From an uncultured Armatimonadota bacterium (GTDB lineage Bacteria > Armatimonadota > Armatimonadia > Armatimonadales > Armatimonadaceae), in assembly GCA_903924445.1 (NCBI GenBank), contig CAIYBQ010000302.1:1-10461 (forward strand): a stretch of 10,461 bases of DNA, given 5' to 3'. Made by a program: the position numbers and the translations under genes. The first letter of the stretch is position 1. Each line of letters opens with the position of its first letter. The notes under the pieces are model-generated. The model did not search any database. It was not told the DNA's origin and worked only from the letters and a program-made list of their open reading frames with translations. Of the stretch, positions 6,621 through 10,461 are shown in pieces.

Positions 6621-7727
6621 TTACCACTTCTTCTCAAATATGGCCCATTCCAGAACATGGATGATCTTAGCAACGACCATGATTGACCCTGCCAGGACGA
6701 ATGCCCATACCGCGCCTTCATTGGGCTTTACAACCTTGATGGCGGTTGTAGGATCTCCGGTAAACGCAAAGCGCCGAATGGTCATCTCGATCACATTCAT
6801 CACGTTGCCAACAGAATCACGCATCTCGTAGCCTAGAAAAGCGCAAAGGCCAATCGACAAAACCATCACAACCGGCAGCAGGACCTTGTACTTTTCACGT
6901 TGATGCTCGTTGTAAATGATGCAGTTGCGGCATCGTTCAACTTTCTGCTCATTTGAGAGAAAGGCAACCTTTTTCGTCGTACTGTTTGCGTAATTCTGAG
7001 ACTCGTTTGGAGCCATCTCAAGAACGGTCCCACGGGACTTTTTTGTTGCAGTGTTGACAAGTTCCTCATCACAGTAGCAACCTCGACGACGTTGCCAGCA
7101 GGTATCTTTTGCCTGAAAGATCGGACAGTGTGTGCGAATGTAATCCCTGCAGTACGCGCCTTCCCAGCACTTCCCGATTAGTGACATCCGTACTGGACGT
7201 TCTTCTCTTTTGGCATCATTACCAAACTGCAAATCTGATGCTACTTTGCTTTGGCGTTCAAGTGATCGAATGAGCCGGACGACTAAGTCACGAACAACCA
7301 AAATGAAAGCTATCAGTCCTGGCGCAAGTGCAGCGACTGGAAACTTCACAACGGTCATCCGCATCGCTACAGAGGGTTCTCCCCCCATGCTAGCAAAAGC
7401 CATCGGGACGCCGAAGTACAACGCTGCTGCGAGTAACGCAATCACGTAGCCGGCGGTTTCTTCATACCAGAACAGGACCAGTGAGCAGATTGACCCAACA
7501 ACTGCAGCGGCAAGCATCGCGTTACCCGCGAGGTTGATGTTACCTATCATTGTAATTTGGCGCGCTCGGTCCCAGGATGCAAAGTCCCCCAGACCGAAAA
7601 ACACGCCATACAAGAGATATGCAGTGGAAAGACCAAATACAACGATGCAAATATGAAAGACATTGTTTGCAATCCCAAGCATCACAGGGGTGGCTGCACC
7701 GGTCCGGTTATACTCCTCGTGGTCCAT
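6621..7727 (-). CDS. Six-TM membrane protein with Cys-rich 'two-CW'-type cytoplasmic domain
   Basis: A 368-residue integral membrane protein. Hydrophobic segments lie at about 22-44, 66-88, 91-113 and 130-152, then a hydrophilic region of about 125 residues, then two more at about 281-299 and 338-358. The hydrophilic part holds eight cysteines: 187, 193, 201, 210, 217, 219, 266 and 269. Two are followed by Trp (Cys187-Trp188, Cys210-Trp211) and one by Pro (Cys201-Pro202), a pattern like the 'two-CW' domain seen in some bacterial signalling proteins, probably a metal or Fe-S site. The positive residues flanking helix 4 (RDLVVRLIRSLER) suggest a cytoplasmic Cys domain. ATG at 7727 has AGGAAG just upstream, overlapping the efp stop region 7 nt away. 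I do not recognise a named family and cannot assign a substrate; a redox or metal-responsive membrane sensor is one possibility. Confidence 0.8.
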   Translation of the reverse strand: MDHEEYNRTGAATPVMLGIANNVFHICIVVFGLSTAYLLYGVFFGLGDFASWDRARQITMIGNINLAGNAMLAAAVVGSICSLVLFWYEETAGYVIALLAAALYFGVPMAFASMGGEPSVAMRMTVVKFPVAALAPGLIAFILVVRDLVVRLIRSLERQSKVASDLQFGNDAKREERPVRMSLIGKCWEGAYCRDYIRTHCPIFQAKDTCWQRRRGCYCDEELVNTATKKSRGTVLEMAPNESQNYANSTTKKVAFLSNEQKVERCRNCIIYNEHQREKYKVLLPVVMVLSIGLCAFLGYEMRDSVGNVMNVIEMTIRRFAFTGDPTTAIKVVKPNEGAVWAFVLAGSIMVVAKIIHVLEWAIFEKKW

Positions 7728-7734
7728 GATCTTC

Positions 7735-8292
7735 CTACTTTACGCGTTCAAGGTAAGTATCAGTACGTGTATCAACCCGTACTTTATCCCCTTGATTTAC
7801 GAAAAATGGAACACGGATGACAGCACCCGTTTCGAGTGTGGCAGGTTTACTGCCTCCCGATGCGGTGTCACCGCGGAAACCTGGATCAGTCTCGGTGATA
7901 ATGAGTTCCATGAAGTCAGGAGATGTAACCTGTACGATCTCATCCTTGAAAATGATGACCTGAACTTCAGTGTTCTCTTTAAGGTACTTTTCCTTATCCC
8001 CAATGAGCTTTCGGTCAACAGTGACCTGCTCAAAAGTTTCCATGTCCATTAAGTTGAAGTCTGCACCATCGGAGTAAAGAAACTGCATCACCTTGCGATC
8101 AAGGCGCGCAGGTTCAATCTTTTCTCCGGCGTTCCAAGTTCGATCAAGTGTCGCACCGGTCCGCAGGTTCTTCATCTTTGAGCGTACGAACGCTCCGCCT
8201 TTGCCTGGCTTGACATGTTGAAACTCAACAATGGTGTAGATGTCATTGTTGTAGAAAATAGACAAGCCGTTTCGAAAATCTCCAGTATCCAT
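7735..8292 (-). CDS. efp: Translation elongation factor P
   Basis: EF-P binds between the ribosomal P and E sites and speeds peptide-bond formation at polyproline stretches. The protein is 185 residues, the normal length. Seen: the N-terminal KOW-like domain with IVEFQHVKPGKGGAFV, where Lys31 is at the tip position that is lysylated or aminopentanolylated in various bacteria; the FVRSKMKNLRTGATLDRTW segment; the middle OB domain with QFLYSDG; and the C-terminal signature TASGGSKPATLETG followed by VPFFVNQGDKVRVDTRT. The modification enzyme is not in this window. It is the first gene of the operon; linkage of efp to acc genes is common in bacteria. The ATG at 8292 has no Shine-Dalgarno, and an extended -10 promoter lies 8 nt upstream, so its mRNA may be leaderless. 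Confidence 0.97.
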   Translation of the reverse strand: MDTGDFRNGLSIFYNNDIYTIVEFQHVKPGKGGAFVRSKMKNLRTGATLDRTWNAGEKIEPARLDRKVMQFLYSDGADFNLMDMETFEQVTVDRKLIGDKEKYLKENTEVQVIIFKDEIVQVTSPDFMELIITETDPGFRGDTASGGSKPATLETGAVIRVPFFVNQGDKVRVDTRTDTYLERVK

Positions 8293-8309
8293 ACGGGCAG
8301 ATTATAGCA
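8293..8309 (-). promoter_or_regulatory. Extended -10 promoter of the efp operon, probably leaderless start
   Basis: In minus-strand sense the sequence reads TGCTATAAT and then 8 nt before the efp ATG. The hexamer TATAAT (plus positions 8301-8306) is a perfect sigma-70 -10 box and the TG one base further upstream makes it an extended -10, which can work without a -35 box; none is visible. Normal spacing places +1 at about 8294-8292, i.e. 0-2 nt before the ATG. The terminator U-tract of the upstream gene abuts this promoter. Confidence 0.7.
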
Positions 8310-8310
8310 C

Positions 8311-8348
8311 GATAAAGAAAACCCCCGGTCCATATGAACCGGGGGTTT
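8311..8348 (-). terminator. Rho-independent terminator of the SLH-porin gene
   Basis: A perfect 11-bp stem (8319-8329 with 8338-8348; AAACCCCCGGT arm) encloses an 8-nt loop, followed in minus-strand sense by a T-rich tract (TTTTCTTT). It lies about 30 nt after the SLH gene stop. On the plus strand the stem is followed by GGCTTT, so it should act mainly on minus-strand transcripts. Confidence 0.9.
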
Positions 8349-8357
8349 GGCTTTAGG

Positions 8358-8371
8358 CTGCGCAAGCGCAG
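8358..8371 (-). other. Small hairpin between SLH gene stop and terminator
   Basis: CTGCG-CAAG-CGCAG (plus strand) forms a compact GC-rich hairpin 6 nt after the stop codon and about 10 nt before the main terminator stem. It could protect the 3' end of an abundant mRNA or aid termination; it has no U-tract of its own. Confidence 0.5.
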
Positions 8372-8377
8372 TTCAGG

Positions 8378-10255
8378 TTAGAACTTAACCGAGAACTGGG
8401 TTGCAACAACTCCACCCTTCTGGATGTCAGCTGTGCCATCGTTGTACGAAACAACTTGGTACAGAAGACGGAAGGTAGAAGTAGCGCTAAGGGTCTTTGC
8501 ATAAGCATAGTTCGTGAAGGTCTCACGTCCCTTGAGTGCGCCTGCATCCGTGTACTTGGTAACTTCCTGGGAAACGGTGAAGTCAGATGTTGAACCAAGC
8601 TTGTAGGTGAAACCTGCCTTGGTGTTCTCGGACTTCTGATCCTTGGTGTTGCCACCCTTGTCAGTACCGGTGTAGTTCTGCGTTGCCAACATAACGCTCA
8701 ACTTGGATGTTGGGGTCCAGTTCCAGGATCCGTAACCACCCTTGATGTCGGTTGGGTTGACGTTGGTTCCCATACGGCCCCAGCTACCTGGTGCTCCGAA
8801 GAGAGGCTCAACTTCCTTGTAACCACCGGACAGGGTCCAGGAGCCGTTGGAAAGTTTTGTGTGAACGTTGTAGGCGGAGTTGTCGCGAACGTTAACGTTT
8901 GCGCCACCCAAGCGGGTGTTGGACTCAGCGTACTCACCGTAGACATCAAGGCCAAAGATCTTGATCTTAGCATCAGCGCCGTAGACGTTGACCTGATCGA
9001 AGTCGCCATTGGACTGTCCAGCAGCCAGAACGGTGCTAACACCAACTGGGATGCTGAAGAGCTTGAAGCCTGCACGTCCACCAGCTACACGGCTAACCGT
9101 GATGCCAGTCGAGTTTGGGGAACCGATTTGGTCTGCACGGTCAAACGTGTAAGGTGCCTGCAAACCAGCCTTGATACCGGTGGAGAGTGTTGCATCGCCA
9201 GCATTGATCAGGGAGGAGTTCGCGATTGGGTCTGTCTTACCAGCCAGGGCTGTGATGGAGAATGGACCAACCTTGAAGGATGCATTCAAACCATCAACAA
9301 GGTAGTTACCGTTGTCGGTCTTGTTGTTGTTGAAGTATGCATCAACATCGTATGCCTTGAAGGTCAGAGCAGACATTTGGCTTGGAACACGTCCGATGTT
9401 TGCTGCAACCGTACCGAGCACAGGGATGCTCTGCTTGGTGGAGTAAACAGCCTTGTAGATGGTGTTGCCCTGCGTTGCAGAACCAGCTGCGTACTGAGCA
9501 ATGGAGCCCAGGGATGGCAGGTAGTTACCAAAGTTGAGGGTTACATCAACGGAAGGTGCGGTGATGTTGACATCGAGGTCATGGCGAACGGTGCTCGTAC
9601 CAAGAACCGTTGAACCAGCAGCGATTGCAGCGCTGTTGTAATCCAGCGCACCAAGGCCATTGGATCCAAAGTCACCACGAACGTATGCATTGAATGCACC
9701 GGAGATCTTGACAGCATTCTTATGCGCTGCTTCAAGAGCTGCAATGCGCTTCTCATGATTGTCAAGGGACTTCTTTGCCTTGTCGACATCCACACCGAGG
9801 GTGGTGAGTTCAGTCTGGAACTCAGCAACCATCTTGCGGATCAAGTCGATGTCAGACTGCTTTGCAAGTCCGGACATGTCAACCTTGGTAGGTGCAGGGA
9901 TATCAGACTTCTTTGCGTAGCCGCCAAGGAGGTCCTGGACTTGGTCCATGGAAACTCCAGGCTTGACTTCAGTAGGAGCTGGTAGTGGAGCCTTGACGTA
10001 GCGCTCGTCCATACCGCGAACGATACGGTCGACAACGACTGCCAATTCGTAGCGGGTCAGGGAACGCTTGCCAGCGAACTTGCCATCGGTATCGCCGATG
10101 AAAACCTTGTCCTTGGCCAAACGCTCGATTGCCTGGTATGCCCAGTGATCGTTTGGAACATCCTTGAATGGACCATCCTGTGCAAAGACAGGTGCAATGC
10201 CAATACCAGCAAGCGTCACTGCGAGTGCGCCGATGGTCATCGTCATATTCTTCAT
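8378..10255 (-). CDS. SLH-domain outer-membrane porin-like protein
   Basis: A 625-residue exported protein. Residues 1-25 form a Sec signal peptide with likely cleavage after APVFA. One SLH domain follows (about 28-82: FKDVPNDHWAYQAIERL to LTRYELAVVVDRIV), which binds cell-wall polymer or peptidoglycan in the periplasm. A Pro-rich linker and a coiled coil (about 130-178) come next. The remainder (about 180-625) alternates polar and hydrophobic residues with many Gly, Asn and Thr, as in a beta barrel, and ends in FSVKF, the terminal Phe of the outer-membrane assembly signal. This is the plan of cyanobacterial SLH/OprB porins and Deinococcus SlpA, which link outer membrane to wall and may let solutes through. 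The start at 10255 is set by a strong GAGGA 6 nt upstream; the frame continues 13 codons further, but that would bury this site. It has its own leader and a strong terminator, consistent with high expression. Transported solutes cannot be told from sequence. Confidence 0.88.
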   Translation of the reverse strand: MKNMTMTIGALAVTLAGIGIAPVFAQDGPFKDVPNDHWAYQAIERLAKDKVFIGDTDGKFAGKRSLTRYELAVVVDRIVRGMDERYVKAPLPAPTEVKPGVSMDQVQDLLGGYAKKSDIPAPTKVDMSGLAKQSDIDLIRKMVAEFQTELTTLGVDVDKAKKSLDNHEKRIAALEAAHKNAVKISGAFNAYVRGDFGSNGLGALDYNSAAIAAGSTVLGTSTVRHDLDVNITAPSVDVTLNFGNYLPSLGSIAQYAAGSATQGNTIYKAVYSTKQSIPVLGTVAANIGRVPSQMSALTFKAYDVDAYFNNNKTDNGNYLVDGLNASFKVGPFSITALAGKTDPIANSSLINAGDATLSTGIKAGLQAPYTFDRADQIGSPNSTGITVSRVAGGRAGFKLFSIPVGVSTVLAAGQSNGDFDQVNVYGADAKIKIFGLDVYGEYAESNTRLGGANVNVRDNSAYNVHTKLSNGSWTLSGGYKEVEPLFGAPGSWGRMGTNVNPTDIKGGYGSWNWTPTSKLSVMLATQNYTGTDKGGNTKDQKSENTKAGFTYKLGSTSDFTVSQEVTKYTDAGALKGRETFTNYAYAKTLSATSTFRLLYQVVSYNDGTADIQKGGVVATQFSVKF

Positions 10256-10461
10256 ATTTTTCCTCGAATACATCGCGTAATTGGAGTTACACAACGGGTT
10301 CTAGAACAGATGCATCGCGTACACTGACCACCCACAGGTAGTTTCCATGTTGCCTTCCGCAGGTATTAGCTGATGTCGCACAACGCTGTCGTTCAGTAAC
10401 CAATACATATGATAACCGAAAGTCGTATGAGTTTCAGAAAAATTTAGAATTTAATACGAGA
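10256..10461 (-). promoter_or_regulatory. Leader and promoter region of the SLH-porin gene
   Basis: No long gene lies here. In minus-strand sense, a candidate sigma-70 promoter is CTGAAA (plus 10432-10437), a 17-bp spacer, then TATCAT (10409-10414), preceded by an A/T-rich UP-element-like stretch (about 10438-10458). It would give a 5' untranslated leader of about 145 nt. The leader contains a short hairpin (10327-10342: six pairs with a 4-nt loop), a perfect GTTCTAGAAC palindrome (10298-10307), and the motif T(A/G)CATCGCGTA twice (plus strand 10269-10279 and 10311-10321, 42 bp apart). The Shine-Dalgarno GAGGA of the SLH gene is at about 10261-10265. Promoter assignment is weak; the repeats are directly visible. 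Confidence 0.4.
10301..10348 (-). CDS. Possible 15-codon leader peptide upstream of the SLH-porin gene
   Basis: An ATG at 10348 preceded by GGAAGG with a 4-nt gap opens a reading frame of 15 codons (METTCGWSVYAMHLF) ending in TAG at 10301-10303, 45 nt before the SLH gene start. The stop codon falls in the GTTCTAGAAC palindrome, and the 16-nt hairpin lies within the first codons. It has no run of regulatory codons such as those in amino-acid attenuators. It may be a translated leader affecting expression of the downstream gene, or chance; only the good ribosome-binding site supports it. Confidence 0.25.
   Translation of the reverse strand: METTCGWSVYAMHLF

Noticed and set aside
6208..6627. 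AccB-like gene as a decaying pseudogene
   Set aside because: No stop, frameshift or loss of fold-defining segments is seen; it is tightly packed and coupled to its neighbours, so a maintained but biotin-free protein is more likely.
8861..9613. 250-codon plus-strand open frame with Val/Cys-rich product
   Set aside because: Antisense to the SLH-porin barrel region; composition is the mirror of Thr/Gly/Asn-rich barrel codons, with no start context.
1..10461. Mobile element, CRISPR array, tRNA or rRNA
   Set aside because: No transposase, integrase, terminal inverted repeats, spaced repeats, or tRNA/rRNA-like sequence was recognised; the window reads as ordinary chromosome.

Overview
This window looks like ordinary chromosome from a diderm bacterium of moderate GC. 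The best clue is the rightmost gene. It encodes an exported protein with one S-layer homology (SLH) domain, a coiled coil and a long beta-rich region ending in Phe. That architecture is known from lineages that tether the outer membrane to peptidoglycan through SLH domains (Cyanobacteria, Deinococcus-Thermus, Armatimonadota, Negativicutes). Together with an FTL-type prepilin inside an efp/acc operon, I lean towards Armatimonadota, but this is inference and no marker here is decisive.

Layout: (1) 1-797, minus strand: the N-terminal part of polyphosphate kinase PPK1, cut by the window edge. (2) 862-2751, plus strand: an ABC-F ribosome-associated ATPase, divergent from ppk. (3) 2806-8292, minus strand: a tightly packed apparent seven-gene operon, in transcription order efp, a six-TM Cys-rich 'two-CW' membrane protein, an AccB-like protein, a pseudopilin-like protein, accC, an Lrp/AsnC regulator and a class I aminotransferase (resembling the B. 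subtilis alaR-alaT pair). Junctions are 7 bp or less, or overlap, except for an ambiguous accC start. (4) 8311-8348: a strong intrinsic terminator, beside an extended -10 promoter only 8 nt from the efp start codon. (5) 8378-10255, minus strand: the SLH-porin-like gene with a strong Shine-Dalgarno. (6) 10256-10461: its leader, holding a possible 15-codon leader ORF, a palindrome, direct repeats and a candidate promoter.

The most unusual point is in the operon. The AccB-family protein keeps the family fold signature, but the biotin-attachment motif (normally AMKM/AMKL) reads TVGI, so the biotinylatable lysine is a glycine. It therefore cannot be a biotin carrier and recalls the plant BADC proteins, inactive BCCP homologues that down-regulate acetyl-CoA carboxylase. 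The accC in the same operon keeps its catalytic residues but has a one-residue insertion in the nucleotide-site loop between the conserved Gln and His. A pseudopilin lacking Glu5 lies between the two. Heads of transcription units (efp, ppk, ABC-F) lack Shine-Dalgarno sequences and have TANNNT boxes 5-10 nt before the start codon, suggesting leaderless mRNAs.
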